Below are positions 1 to 8,548 of a stretch of DNA of 64,000 nucleotides, in pieces. Position 1 is the first letter of the stretch. Each line of letters begins with the position of its first letter. The notes under the pieces are model-generated. The model was not told the origin of the DNA and did not search any database. It saw only the letters and a list, made by a program, of their open reading frames with translations. The position numbers and the translations under genes are program-made. The DNA is from Chryseobacterium flavum (GTDB lineage Bacteria; Bacteroidota; Bacteroidia; Flavobacteriales; Weeksellaceae): assembly GCF_003385595.1 (NCBI RefSeq), contig NZ_QNUE01000008.1, positions 1 to 64,000 on the forward strand, given 5' to 3'.

Positions 1-1704
1 ATAACCAATCCTTCTGCTTATGTATCAGCAAATGCAGTTGTGTATGTAAGGGTTGCATCTGCAGCATGTTTTAAGGTCGCTGAAATCCAGCTCAGTATAA
101 ATACAAATCCTATTCCCGTTATTACCGCTTCAGCTACAACGATTTGCCAAGGTAACAGTATAACTCTGACTTCTAATTTCCCAACCGGAAATTTCTGGTC
201 AACAGGGGAAACAACCCAGAGTATCACCATCTACACAGCAGGCACCTATACTCTGACTGTTAATGACGGAACATGCGTAAGCGAACCTGTCAATATAAAC
301 ATTACGACAGCTACTGATCCTGATATACAGATTATGGGAAATTTGACATTCTGTGAAGGCTCCCCCAATATACTTACCGCTACAGCTTCCGGAAACGGAA
401 ATACATTTTTATGGTCTAACGGGGTTACTACAGCAATAAATACCGTAACAACATCCGGAACATATACTGTAACCGTTATAACCCAGGAAGGCTGTCAATA
501 TCAAAAATCTGTTACCGTGACAGCAGACCCTCAGATTATTATCAACATAGCCGCCCCTTCACCTATCACCTGTACACAGCCACAGATTACCCTGGTTGCA
601 ACAGCTTCCGTTTATCAGTCTGGTGCTACTTTCTTATGGACAGCTACCGGCGGGGGTAACATTATTTCAGGAGCTGATACTTTAACCCCTGTAGTAAATA
701 ATAGCGGAACCTATACACTTACCATTTCCAGTGCAACTGCACAGGGATGCATAAAACAATCATCAATAACAGTGACCGGAAATACAAATCCTCCTGCACT
801 TAGTTTATCTTCTACAAAACTTACCATCTGTAAAGGAGAATCTGTTACCATTACCGCCACCGGAGCTGTAGACTACGCCTGGACCGGGCTTCCGGGAACA
901 GGAAACACCCAAACAGTCACTCCCGCAGATACAACCACCTATTCTGTAACCGGTACGGGAGCTAACGGATGTACTGCCAATGCAACAATAACCATTAAGG
1001 TTGTACCTGAAATTACGTCAGTCCTTGGTAATATTGAAATTTGTGACGGAGACCGGATAACATTAGATGCAGGCTCAGGAACAGGCTACACTTACCTTTG
1101 GAGTAACGGAGAATCAACACAAATCATTCATCCTACCCAAACCGGAACTTATACCGTAACAATAAACAACGGATATTGTTCTAAGGACTTCACTGCGACA
1201 GTGACTGCCATTCCAAAACCTGAAATCCAGGAAATAATTTACAATGACAACTCACTCACTATTAAAGCTAAAAATAACGGAATGCCACCTTTGGAATATT
1301 CTATTGATGGTGGAATTACCTGGTATTCTTCTCCTGTTTTTAACAATATCCTCAGAAATGCAATGTATTCTGTTCAGGTAAGAAATAAAGGTCTATACTG
1401 TATTGCCAGTACTGAATATTTCACTTTTTTTATAAATAACATAATAACTCCTAATCATGATGGATATAATGACGTCATAGATTTCAGTATCATCAGTAAA
1501 TACGGTGATTTTAAAGGAGATATCTATGACAGATACGGGCAGACAGTATTTAAGGTAAGCCCACAAACTCCTGTATGGTACGGAGTGTACCTTTCACGAC
1601 CTCTTCCGACTGGGACTTACTGGTATAAATTATCATGGAAAGATAGATTATCACAGAAAACAGTAACAGCCTCAGGATGGATATTACTACAGAATCGAAA
1701 TTAG
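1..1704 (+). CDS. T9SS type B sorting domain protein with Ig-like repeats (5' end outside window)
   Basis: The reading frame is open from the first base, so the start lies upstream of the window; the GTG at 40 is only an internal valine. The visible 567 residues are a chain of roughly 80-90-residue Ig/PKD-like modules rich in Thr, Ser, Gly and Asn, each with phrases such as ICQGNSITL, WSTGETTQSI and GTYTLTV. The last ~90 residues contain ITPNHDGYND and a YDRYGQTVF-type segment and end in a Gly/Thr/Tyr-rich strand. This matches the gliding-motility-associated C-terminal domain (CHU_C, T9SS type B sorting signal). Proteins with this architecture are exported through the outer membrane by T9SS and held at or released from the cell surface, often as adhesins. 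The specific ligand cannot be told from the sequence. A strong hairpin terminator follows the stop codon directly. Confidence 0.9.
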   Translation: MTNPSAYVSANAVVYVRVASAACFKVAEIQLSINTNPIPVITASATTICQGNSITLTSNFPTGNFWSTGETTQSITIYTAGTYTLTVNDGTCVSEPVNINITTATDPDIQIMGNLTFCEGSPNILTATASGNGNTFLWSNGVTTAINTVTTSGTYTVTVITQEGCQYQKSVTVTADPQIIINIAAPSPITCTQPQITLVATASVYQSGATFLWTATGGGNIISGADTLTPVVNNSGTYTLTISSATAQGCIKQSSITVTGNTNPPALSLSSTKLTICKGESVTITATGAVDYAWTGLPGTGNTQTVTPADTTTYSVTGTGANGCTANATITIKVVPEITSVLGNIEICDGDRITLDAGSGTGYTYLWSNGESTQIIHPTQTGTYTVTINNGYCSKDFTATVTAIPKPEIQEIIYNDNSLTIKAKNNGMPPLEYSIDGGITWYSSPVFNNILRNAMYSVQVRNKGLYCIASTEYFTFFINNIITPNHDGYNDVIDFSIISKYGDFKGDIYDRYGQTVFKVSPQTPVWYGVYLSRPLPTGTYWYKLSWKDRLSQKTVTASGWILLQNRN

Positions 1705-1706
1705 AG

Positions 1707-1733
1707 AAAAACCGGGTTAACCCGGTTTTTTTT
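1707..1733 (+). terminator. Rho-independent terminator of the T9SS type B gene
   Basis: A GC-rich hairpin (AAACCGGG TTAA CCCGGTTT) follows three bases after the stop codon and runs into eight T residues. Confidence 0.85.
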
Positions 1734-1814
1734 ATGATTGTAATCATATTTACATGTCTATTATAAGTATTAAAAAAAGCAATGGCAGCATAAACATATA
1801 TAAACAAAAATCTC

Positions 1815-1822
1815 TATCTTTG
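1815..1822 (+). promoter_or_regulatory. -7 box of the ssrA promoter
   Basis: TATCTTTG matches the Bacteroidota -7 consensus TAnnTTTG. It lies 17 nt before the mature 5' end of tmRNA, leaving a short leader to be removed, presumably by RNase P. No clear TTG -33 element is seen at the usual distance. Confidence 0.6.
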
Positions 1823-1838
1823 CATTCACTTTATTCAT

Positions 1839-2241
1839 GGGGTTGACTGGTTTCGACAGCAAGACCAATGGGTAAGTAAGCATGCAGAGAACCGTAGCGC
1901 GATCTCTATAATCCCTTGCTACAAAATTTTAACTGGCAACGAAGAGTTCGCTCTTGCAGCTTAATAATCGAAGTATAGTAGATTCAAGCGTTTTCCCGAA
2001 GATTTCAGTAAGGAAGCAAGATATTCCACAAATGCTCTGTTCTGCGGCGTTTGATTCTGGGATATAGGAATGCAGAAATAAGGCTTTAGATGCTTCGGCT
2101 AAAGCACGAAAATTTTAGAAGATAAGCTGAAAGTTGGGTGTCTGCTCTCTGCTTTCAGACGAAAACCAATAGCAGAATAAGCATGTAGAAAGCTTATGTA
2201 TTGCTTGTTTGGACGAGGGTTCGAATCCCTCCAACTCCACA
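1839..2241 (+). ncRNA. ssrA: tmRNA (transfer-messenger RNA)
   Basis: tmRNA rescues stalled ribosomes and tags the incomplete protein for proteolysis, together with SmpB. The 5' end GGGGTTG (1839-1845) pairs over 7 bp with CAACTCC (2232-2238), forming the tRNA-like acceptor stem, followed by discriminator A2239. A TTCGAATCC T-loop sits at 2220-2228. The CCA end is not fully encoded (A-C-A-A follows the stem). The tag frame is GGC at 1935 through GCT at 1961, followed by TAA TAA, giving GNEEFALAA. This fits the Bacteroidota habit of tags starting with Gly and ending in ALAA. The gene has its own -7 box upstream and a bidirectional terminator right after it. The exact 3' end is uncertain by two or three bases. 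Confidence 0.95.
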
Positions 2242-2248
2242 AAAAAGA
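2236..2248. repeat. 13-bp direct repeat, copy 1, at the ssrA 3' end
   Basis: TCCACAAAAAAGA overlaps the last bases of tmRNA and recurs identically at 10292-10304 in the same orientation. The two copies bracket about 8 kb of accessory genes. The 3' end of ssrA is a common integration site for genomic islands, so these could be attachment-site remnants. The repeat is short and A-rich, and no integrase is present. Confidence 0.4.
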
Positions 2249-2274
2249 GAAGAGTACGTTTACTCTTCTCTTTT
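2243..2274. terminator. Bidirectional terminator between ssrA and the lipoprotein operon
   Basis: A 14-bp perfect stem (AAAAGAGAAGAGTA with its complement) closes a CGTT loop. T-runs follow on both strands, so it can end ssrA transcription rightward and the convergent minus-strand operon leftward. Confidence 0.85.
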
Positions 2275-2293
2275 GTTTTATTCAAATCCCAGG

Positions 2294-2626
2294 CTACAAA
2301 ATAACCCAGCCAATTGCTGTATTCACTGTATTTTTAACAACATTTATTGCAGCATTAATCGCATTTTCCACAGCAATAATTGTCAGTCCGTCAATGGTAA
2401 GTAAAACAATTCTCATTGTACTCTTTTGCATTTCCAGATACAACCTTGCCTTTTCCTCTGTTATTTTACCTGTCAATTTCAATTCTCCGATCAATTTAAT
2501 ATTGTTAATAAAAGAATTGACCTCTGCTTTAACATAAGGCTGAGCATTACTCCAATCATCTGTCAATGACTGTTTCATTGCGTTTAACATGTCTTTTAGT
2601 AATTGATTATAGTCTATATCTGCCAT
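2294..2626 (-). CDS. Hypothetical protein, 110 aa, second gene of the lipoprotein operon
   Basis: I do not recognise this family. The protein starts MADIDYNQLLKDML and has no signal peptide. It looks largely alpha-helical: a charged N-terminal two thirds with regularly spaced hydrophobic residues, then a less charged, Val/Ile/Ala/Asn-rich C-terminal 35 residues (IDGLTIIAVENAINAAINVV region) that could be an amphipathic helix or a weak membrane segment. It begins 5 bp after the stop codon of the upstream lipoprotein gene and ends 20 bp before a bidirectional terminator, so the two genes are probably one transcript. The ATG start is supported by this spacing. A shared function with the lipoprotein is likely but unknown. 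Confidence 0.65.
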   Translation of the reverse strand: MADIDYNQLLKDMLNAMKQSLTDDWSNAQPYVKAEVNSFINNIKLIGELKLTGKITEEKARLYLEMQKSTMRIVLLTIDGLTIIAVENAINAAINVVKNTVNTAIGWVIL

Positions 2627-2631
2627 TTTTA

Positions 2632-3096
2632 TTAGTTTTTAGCATTTTTCTCTCCTCTTTTTAAAGCCAGCTGTAATTTGGTAAGAGAGGTAAATATGGT
2701 ATTACACTGGCTGTTGATGAGATCAATTTCAGAAACATGGGTAAATCCAAGTTTATGAACTTTCTCTAAATTATCAATATAATTGGACAGCTCAGAAACC
2801 TGATCCTGCACAATTTTATTATTATCAATAGCATTGGTCCGGATCTTAAGAGTCTCCAGATCTACTTTTACATCCTGATAAAAAGATTTATAATTCGCAT
2901 ACTTAGCCTGATCCGCCCCTATTTCGTCTCTGATTTTAACTACAAAACCGGTAACTTTTTCCTGTAATGCCACAATTTTACGGTCAGTCACTTCATCATA
3001 ATCACTAATCAGTTTAATGGAAGTACAACTGGTCAAGATAACAAGCAGAAAGCTCATCAATAGAGATACACGTTTGTTTAAAACAATCTGACTCAT
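2632..3096 (-). CDS. Small predicted lipoprotein with coiled-coil character, 154 aa
   Basis: The N-terminus has a basic stretch (LNKRVS), a hydrophobic core (LLMSFLLVI) and a lipobox LTSC near residue 24, so the mature protein should be acylated on that Cys and anchored in a membrane. The rest (about 130 residues) is polar and helical, with heptad-like spacing (KIVALQEKVTGFVVKIRDEI; VSELSNYIDNLEKVHKL), consistent with a coiled coil. No known domain is recognised. It is the first gene of a two-gene minus-strand operon with the 110-aa protein downstream. An internal ATG at residue 14 would still leave a short signal peptide, but the first ATG gives the basic N-region expected of lipoproteins. 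Confidence 0.75.
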   Translation of the reverse strand: MSQIVLNKRVSLLMSFLLVILTSCTSIKLISDYDEVTDRKIVALQEKVTGFVVKIRDEIGADQAKYANYKSFYQDVKVDLETLKIRTNAIDNNKIVQDQVSELSNYIDNLEKVHKLGFTHVSEIDLINSQCNTIFTSLTKLQLALKRGEKNAKN

Positions 3097-3241
3097 TTAA
3101 TTAAATTTTAATAGTTTTTTAGCAATATAAATGTACACTTTTCCCTGAATAAAACAGTTAATTAATTATGATAAAGTACATTACATCTCCATAACAGAAA
3201 AATATAAGCAGAAATATATATTTTTAACACAAAATAAAAAT

Positions 3242-3840
3242 ATGTCTATAACAAATGAATATGAGCTTTCCGGAATGCAAAAAATAAGTGAAGCTGTTGC
3301 CTATACATTGAAAGCAATGACACAGTATGCCCAACCCGGAATGTGTACAAAAGACCTTGACGAATATGGTGCGAAAATACTTTCCGGCTTCGGAGCAAAG
3401 TCTGCTTCGCACCTTACATATGGTTTTCCGGGATGGACATACATCAGTGTTAATAATGAATTTTGCCATGGTATTCCTGCAGAAAACGGATTTTAAAAGA
3501 AGGAGATCTCATTAATATTGATGTATCAGCAGAGCTCAATGGTTTTTGGGCAGATAATGGCGGATCATTTGTTATCGGAAAAGACATTAACCAACAAAAA
3601 GTTAATAGATGCATCCAAAGATATTCTACAAAAAGCAATAAGCCATATAAAAGGAGGTGTAAAAATAGCAGATATCGGGCACCTTATGGAAACTGAGGCA
3701 AAAAAAGAGGATCCAAAGTCATTAAAAACCTTAGAGGACATGGTGCAGGAAGAAGTTTACAAACTTTCCAGAAACCACACCTCAAAAATTTGTAAAGATG
3801 CTGAATATTGTTATCCAAACAGAGGCTTTTGTGCCTCCCA
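3242..3840 (+). pseudogene. Frameshifted, 3'-degraded methionine aminopeptidase (type I)
   Basis: Methionine aminopeptidase removes the initiator Met from new proteins. Homology is spread over three frames. Frame 1 (3242-3483) gives the N-terminal half through NNEFCHGIPAEN, with the first active-site His. A shift near 3490 continues as ILKEGDLINIDVSAELNG and ADNGG, which carry the two metal-binding Asp. A second shift near 3598 continues as KLIDASKDILQKAISHIKGG. A third at the A7 run near 3702 gives KKRGSKVIKN and RGHGAGRSL, with the catalytic His. After that, only a weak trace (NIVIQTEAFVPP) remains, and the two metal-binding Glu regions are missing or unrecognisable. With several shifts and a decayed 3' end it cannot make an active enzyme. 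A functional map gene must exist elsewhere. Confidence 0.85.
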
Positions 3841-4185
3841 GCAAATGCATTTTTATAGTTACAAACTTCATACGGTTTGTTCTATAAGTGGCCGTTGTGT
3901 AATTTATCAATAAAGCCCATTCCAATCAAATATCAATAATTTAAAGTCAGCATTATTTAAAATGCACAACGGGGGCAATAACAAAAAAAAACATCTATAA
4001 ATTAATTCAATTGGACTATTAGTCGTATACCTTCAAGTCAATAAAAAAGAGAATCTATTTGATTAGATTCTCTTTACGCATCCAGATTTTATTTCTTCAT
4101 GTAAGTAGATTCTTCAAATTAAAACAAACAGTATTTTAAATGACGATCAAGAAGTTAACTGTTAAAGAATCAATTCGTCTTGATT
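3841..4185. other. Intergenic region between the map pseudogene and lanB
   Basis: This AT-rich stretch has no convincing ORF. It holds the decayed downstream part of the pseudogene and, at 4046-4075, the hairpin listed separately. Nothing else is recognised. Confidence 0.6.
4046..4075 (-). terminator. Terminator of the lanthipeptide operon
   Basis: A 12-bp perfect stem (AAAGAGAATCTA and its complement) closes a 6-nt loop. On the minus strand it is followed by six T residues, so it fits as the end of the lanA-lanC-lanB transcript, about 110 nt after the lanB stop codon. Confidence 0.75.
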
Positions 4186-7100
4186 TTATTTAATAATAGA
4201 TTGACCATATTGCAGATTTACAGCAATCTGAGTCTTTATTATTTTTAGTAAAAAGGAATAAATTAAATATTCATACAAACGGTTATTCGTTCTTACGACT
4301 CTTATGACATGCATATGAAAAACACTTCCCAAATAGGAAAAAAACTCCTGCTTAGATGAATATTTAACCTTATTTAAAAGTTCAAGAATATCATAGCACA
4401 ATGTTGTTGATTCTTGTAACAGCGTATTTTTTTTGAAGAACACTTCAGTTAAAATATTTTTATGATCATTATATTTTTGATTGATAGACTTTGTTGTATG
4501 CTTATTTGAGTTAAACTCAATATCATAACTACTTTTCATAAAGTCAATAAACTCTAATGCTTTATCCCTATCATTGAAAAGTGCATTAATAGTATTAAAA
4601 ATATACTCTGCACAAAATAGCCATGCCGGGATATCAGATGTTTTTGAATATTTGATAAAATCAAGTGACAACAAGCTATCTTTGAAAAAAATCTCTTCAA
4701 AATTTTCTATTTGTGAATATCCATATCTATCCAGTTCTCGCTCATATGTTTCAAGAGAAAATTTATGAATTCTTTTATTACTTTTCCATTTTTCCAGAAG
4801 GGATGAGATTGCATTAAAAACAGTTACAAAATTATCAATTTTTGTCAATCTTAACCTTAATCTCAATTGGAATGAATCTTCAGTATATTTAATATAAAAA
4901 AAAGACTTAATAAAATTTCCCCTAATCAAATCTTTAATTATTTTATCCAATTTAATCAGTAAATCATCCGCGGTTTTATTACCTATATAAATTTTAAAAT
5001 AAACCCATTCAGAGCCTGGGGAAAATGTTTGCTTAATATTTCTTTTTTTCGGTATTGTAATCTTATGTTCATTAGAGTTATTTAAATTCTTTTTGCAAAA
5101 AATAATTTCGTTATTGACATCCTTATTATTAACCTTTACCGCTGATTTAAACTCAGAAAGGAGATATTCTCTTAATATTAAGCTGCCTTTTTTCTCCAAC
5201 TCTTTTAATAAAATTTCTAAAGTGTATGTATTTTCAATATCAATCAACAACTCATTATCCCATTCTTCAAAAGTAATATATCGATTAACTTTATAATCTG
5301 ACAAAAGCATTTTCATCCCCTTAATATGAACATTTTGAGATTTTTTTAATTCAGAAAATTTTATTATCCAACTAGCTCTTCTTAAAACTACATTTTTATA
5401 TTCAATTCTTGGAATATGATCTAAAAACTGATGATACTTATCAATATTAAGATTCTTGGAATTTGTATAGTCATATTGATATTTTATATCTGCAAGCAGT
5501 TCAAATAAAGGCAAGTTTTTTGGGTGATTTATATTAAAAGCATTCGAATAGAAAGGCATGATGGCCTTATTTTCTTCATTTGTTAAAACAACTTTATTAT
5601 TTCTTACAGAAATATATATATCTTGGATACTAATATTTCCATCCATTACCGGGCTTGCCAAATACGATATATGGTTTCCCCTAAATTTTTTCCTAAGGAT
5701 AACATTGCCAAGGGTAGACTCAGGAATATAATCTACTTCTGCACATATAAAATCCTTAAAAAATTCATGTTCAAAGGTTGATATCTCGTGTACTAATTCT
5801 GTAATTTTTTCACTACTGTTGGTAAACCTACCTAACAAATTAATAGGCGAGCTAGCAATGCCCTTAATATAAAAAATATCTTTATTATCATGATCTTTAT
5901 ATAATTCACCAAAATAAGCAAAAGTTGCTCCTAGTTTGAGCCCATCTGGATTATAGCTTTTTAACTCACTTTCTTCAAGTTTAACATTTAAATTATTTTT
6001 AATAGCTTTTTTTATAGAGGAGATAAGATAATTATCTTTTGAATAGATTTCTACATTATTCTTGTATTCTGATGTAGAGTTTTGCAGATTAAATATAATG
6101 GGATTATCATCTATTCCTCCACTATTCAAAAACTCACCATAACCTATTCCCGATTCTGCATCCAAAACATCGGTCAATTTCTGTATAGAATCACCATATT
6201 TTTCTACAAAAAGTCTTTTAAACTTTGAAATCCTCATTTCTTCAATATTGCTTTTATCTCCTATTCTATCTAAAACATAAGAAGCATCCTGAAGAAATTT
6301 ATCATATGATACAGGCAAATTACTTTGAGTAGTAAAGTTTATTTCTTTATGTAAAAAAACCTTGTTTTTCTTATTAGGAAATTGATTTTCGAAAAAAGCA
6401 TTCAGGTCTTTAGTATTTTCTAAAGATATATGCTGATCTGAATTATTTATAGTCTCTTCTTTATCTATAATATACTTTAGAGACTCTATTTTTTCATTAA
6501 GTATTTTAACATTAAATTCTTCTTGAATCTTTTCCAGTTTTTTTAATAGTTCTACTTCAGAAGCTCCTCCTATTGAAGATTGGCTTAATTCTGAAATGAT
6601 TATCTGAGAATCAATTAATTCATTTACATACTCTGCAGCTTCATCCCGTTCGTAACCAAAATCCTCAATATATTTTATAAGATCTGGATATTTAGTCCCG
6701 TGAGAACAATTATTTATAATATTCTTTAATATGATATCTATTGTGACCTGTGTCAGCTCATATTTTCTTTTACCATTTTGTTGATTATGGGTAAACTCAA
6801 CATAACGATAATTGTTATTATGCTTATACAAACTAGTATTTGTATAATACCGAAGTAGCTGTCGGATATTATGATCTTTTTCAAGATTTTCATAAAACAT
6901 CTGATAAAGATTTGCATCCAAACGAGTATGTATAATAAAACCAGGAGACCTTTCTATATTACATTCTGAAATATCATTTCCATGTTCCACAACAAGATTA
7001 CCAGAAAAAAGCCCAAAAGGTGTACAGCGGGTCGACAATCTTATAATATACTTAATACAGGTTAATACCATTTTCTGGTTTTCAGAAAAACTATTTTCAT

Positions 7101-7278
7101 TTTGTTTAATAAATTCAGAATAGAAGACAGGAGAGGCTGTATGTAAAGCATTTAAAAAAAAATCATCTTTTATTAAAAGTTTAAAAAGATCTCTTTTATC
7201 ATAGTTTAGAATTTCCTGATAATATTCAAAACATTTTACTGGTGTTCTAATAACACTTTTTGAAAATAAATCATTCAT
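4186..7278 (-). CDS. lanB: Class I lanthipeptide dehydratase LanB
   Basis: LanB enzymes use glutamyl-tRNA to activate Ser and Thr of a precursor peptide and then eliminate glutamate to give dehydroalanine and dehydrobutyrine. At 1030 residues this is a full-length class I enzyme. The N-terminal glutamylation domain carries the family signature RLSTRCTPFGLFSG at residues 80-93. The C-terminal ~270 residues match the elimination domain (SpaB_C, thiopeptide-type biosynthesis domain), with WVYFKIYIG, a FFYIKYTED-QLRLRLR strand and YERELDRYG. In that strand the usual His before LRLR is Gln. The gene overlaps the end of lanC by 8 bp, indicating translational coupling, and a terminator follows. It is visibly more AT-rich than the housekeeping genes nearby, which suggests transfer. 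Its substrate is presumably the 83-aa peptide encoded upstream. Confidence 0.93.
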   Translation of the reverse strand: MNDLFSKSVIRTPVKCFEYYQEILNYDKRDLFKLLIKDDFFLNALHTASPVFYSEFIKQNENSFSENQKMVLTCIKYIIRLSTRCTPFGLFSGNLVVEHGNDISECNIERSPGFIIHTRLDANLYQMFYENLEKDHNIRQLLRYYTNTSLYKHNNNYRYVEFTHNQQNGKRKYELTQVTIDIILKNIINNCSHGTKYPDLIKYIEDFGYERDEAAEYVNELIDSQIIISELSQSSIGGASEVELLKKLEKIQEEFNVKILNEKIESLKYIIDKEETINNSDQHISLENTKDLNAFFENQFPNKKNKVFLHKEINFTTQSNLPVSYDKFLQDASYVLDRIGDKSNIEEMRISKFKRLFVEKYGDSIQKLTDVLDAESGIGYGEFLNSGGIDDNPIIFNLQNSTSEYKNNVEIYSKDNYLISSIKKAIKNNLNVKLEESELKSYNPDGLKLGATFAYFGELYKDHDNKDIFYIKGIASSPINLLGRFTNSSEKITELVHEISTFEHEFFKDFICAEVDYIPESTLGNVILRKKFRGNHISYLASPVMDGNISIQDIYISVRNNKVVLTNEENKAIMPFYSNAFNINHPKNLPLFELLADIKYQYDYTNSKNLNIDKYHQFLDHIPRIEYKNVVLRRASWIIKFSELKKSQNVHIKGMKMLLSDYKVNRYITFEEWDNELLIDIENTYTLEILLKELEKKGSLILREYLLSEFKSAVKVNNKDVNNEIIFCKKNLNNSNEHKITIPKKRNIKQTFSPGSEWVYFKIYIGNKTADDLLIKLDKIIKDLIRGNFIKSFFYIKYTEDSFQLRLRLRLTKIDNFVTVFNAISSLLEKWKSNKRIHKFSLETYERELDRYGYSQIENFEEIFFKDSLLSLDFIKYSKTSDIPAWLFCAEYIFNTINALFNDRDKALEFIDFMKSSYDIEFNSNKHTTKSINQKYNDHKNILTEVFFKKNTLLQESTTLCYDILELLNKVKYSSKQEFFSYLGSVFHMHVIRVVRTNNRLYEYLIYSFLLKIIKTQIAVNLQYGQSIIK

Positions 7279-8533
7279 ACAAAAAAAGTTTTAGCCAATT
7301 ATTATTTCTATTATTTCTTTGATACATCAGGTTCAAGCCTATGCCGGTAGCACCAGTCAACAACCCCCAATCTTTTTTATATAAGTTCTCATCCCCTGTA
7401 CACTTCTTAAACCCAGCAATAGTATCATCCTGTTGAATTTGGGAAATTATTAAATCCATAAAAACTTTATAATTTTCTAAAAACCCTATATCATTGGTAA
7501 TGTCAAACCATTTTTTATTAAAAAAAGCTACACTTGACATTCCATGGCAAAAAGAAAAGTCATAATATTCAGAATTTCCAAGGGATGTATATATATCGTT
7601 TCTTTTTTTCCAGTGATCAGAAACTTTATATGAATGCTTTAATATTCTTTCAGAATTTAAAAATTGTCCCAGCTTATGCAAAGATGTTGAAATAGTCTGA
7701 TCCCCGTAACACCAACCTAAAGGATGTAAAAAAGAAGCATTTTTTTCAAAATCATTTCTACTACTTATACTAGGGTAAAGCGATAGATTGGAAAAATTGA
7801 TATCAGCATCCAGGTATATTTCACCAATCAATTTCAAAAGACTTACGGCCTGAGTTTTGTCTACAGCTAGATCTATTCCATTAATGACAATATGTATATA
7901 TGAGCACATTCCGTGTGCCAAACCATAATTAAAGGATTGGTTATCAGTATTTTTAATCTTGTTCAGATTCTTAAAAATGGATACAACAATATGATTGTAA
8001 ATTACTTTTGTTGATGACGGATTAATATTGAAGGTAATCAAATAATGTAAAACGCCTAATTTTCCATGTAAAAAGTCTAAAGAATTAAAGTCATCTACCA
8101 CCTCAAAATCACAACTCATAGAATCCAGAATGATTCTGTCTATGTCTATTAATAATTCTTCAACATCATAATCGTTGGTCTCCAAATATGTCTTACAAAT
8201 TCTTATAAGAAAAGCTATACCAGTAAGACCATCACAATAAGTCAATGAATAATCTTCACTATTTAATTTATCATAAATAATATCAAAAATCCTGAAAAAG
8301 AATTCCTCATCTTCATGAGTTCGGAGGTCTGAGTTTATCTTTTCAAAAAATAATAATGCCACTCCTCCTAAACCATCAAATAGAGATAATTTATGCTCCG
8401 AGGGATTAAAATTTTCAATATAATAATTTGCAATTTCGCAAATCTTATCATCTGTTTTATTAGCCAAATCAATTTTCATCTTAATATCATAAAACAACAA
8501 TGCCCTGCAATTAGCAAAGCATTGTTTATTCAT
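7271..8533 (-). CDS. lanC: Lanthionine synthetase C-like cyclase LanC
   Basis: LanC is a zinc enzyme that adds Cys thiols to dehydrated Ser/Thr to form lanthionine rings. The 420-aa protein shows the repeated Gly-rich helices of the alpha/alpha toroid (FDGLGGVALLF, YCDGLTGIAFL, LHGKLGVLHYL, GLAHGMCSYI, GWCYGDQTIS, FCHGMSSVAFF, LLTGATGIGLNL). The zinc ligands are all present: Cys275 in WCYG, and Cys329-His330 in FCHG. His207 in GLAHG corresponds to the proposed acid/base residue. The ATG at 8533 lies 15 bp after the precursor stop codon; a second ATG at residue 19 is possible. The 3' end overlaps lanB. The context predicts cyclisation of the LanA peptide after LanB dehydration. Confidence 0.93.
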   Translation of the reverse strand: MNKQCFANCRALLFYDIKMKIDLANKTDDKICEIANYYIENFNPSEHKLSLFDGLGGVALLFFEKINSDLRTHEDEEFFFRIFDIIYDKLNSEDYSLTYCDGLTGIAFLIRICKTYLETNDYDVEELLIDIDRIILDSMSCDFEVVDDFNSLDFLHGKLGVLHYLITFNINPSSTKVIYNHIVVSIFKNLNKIKNTDNQSFNYGLAHGMCSYIHIVINGIDLAVDKTQAVSLLKLIGEIYLDADINFSNLSLYPSISSRNDFEKNASFLHPLGWCYGDQTISTSLHKLGQFLNSERILKHSYKVSDHWKKRNDIYTSLGNSEYYDFSFCHGMSSVAFFNKKWFDITNDIGFLENYKVFMDLIISQIQQDDTIAGFKKCTGDENLYKKDWGLLTGATGIGLNLMYQRNNRNNNWLKLFLYE

Positions 8534-8548
8534 ATTTTTTTAAAAAAA

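Noticed and set aside
40..42. GTG as a start codon of the first gene.
   Set aside because: The frame is open to base 1 and the domain pattern continues upstream, so this is an internal valine.
2196..2537. A 113-codon plus-strand frame beginning in ssrA.
   Set aside because: It starts inside tmRNA, crosses its terminator and is antisense to a better-supported gene.
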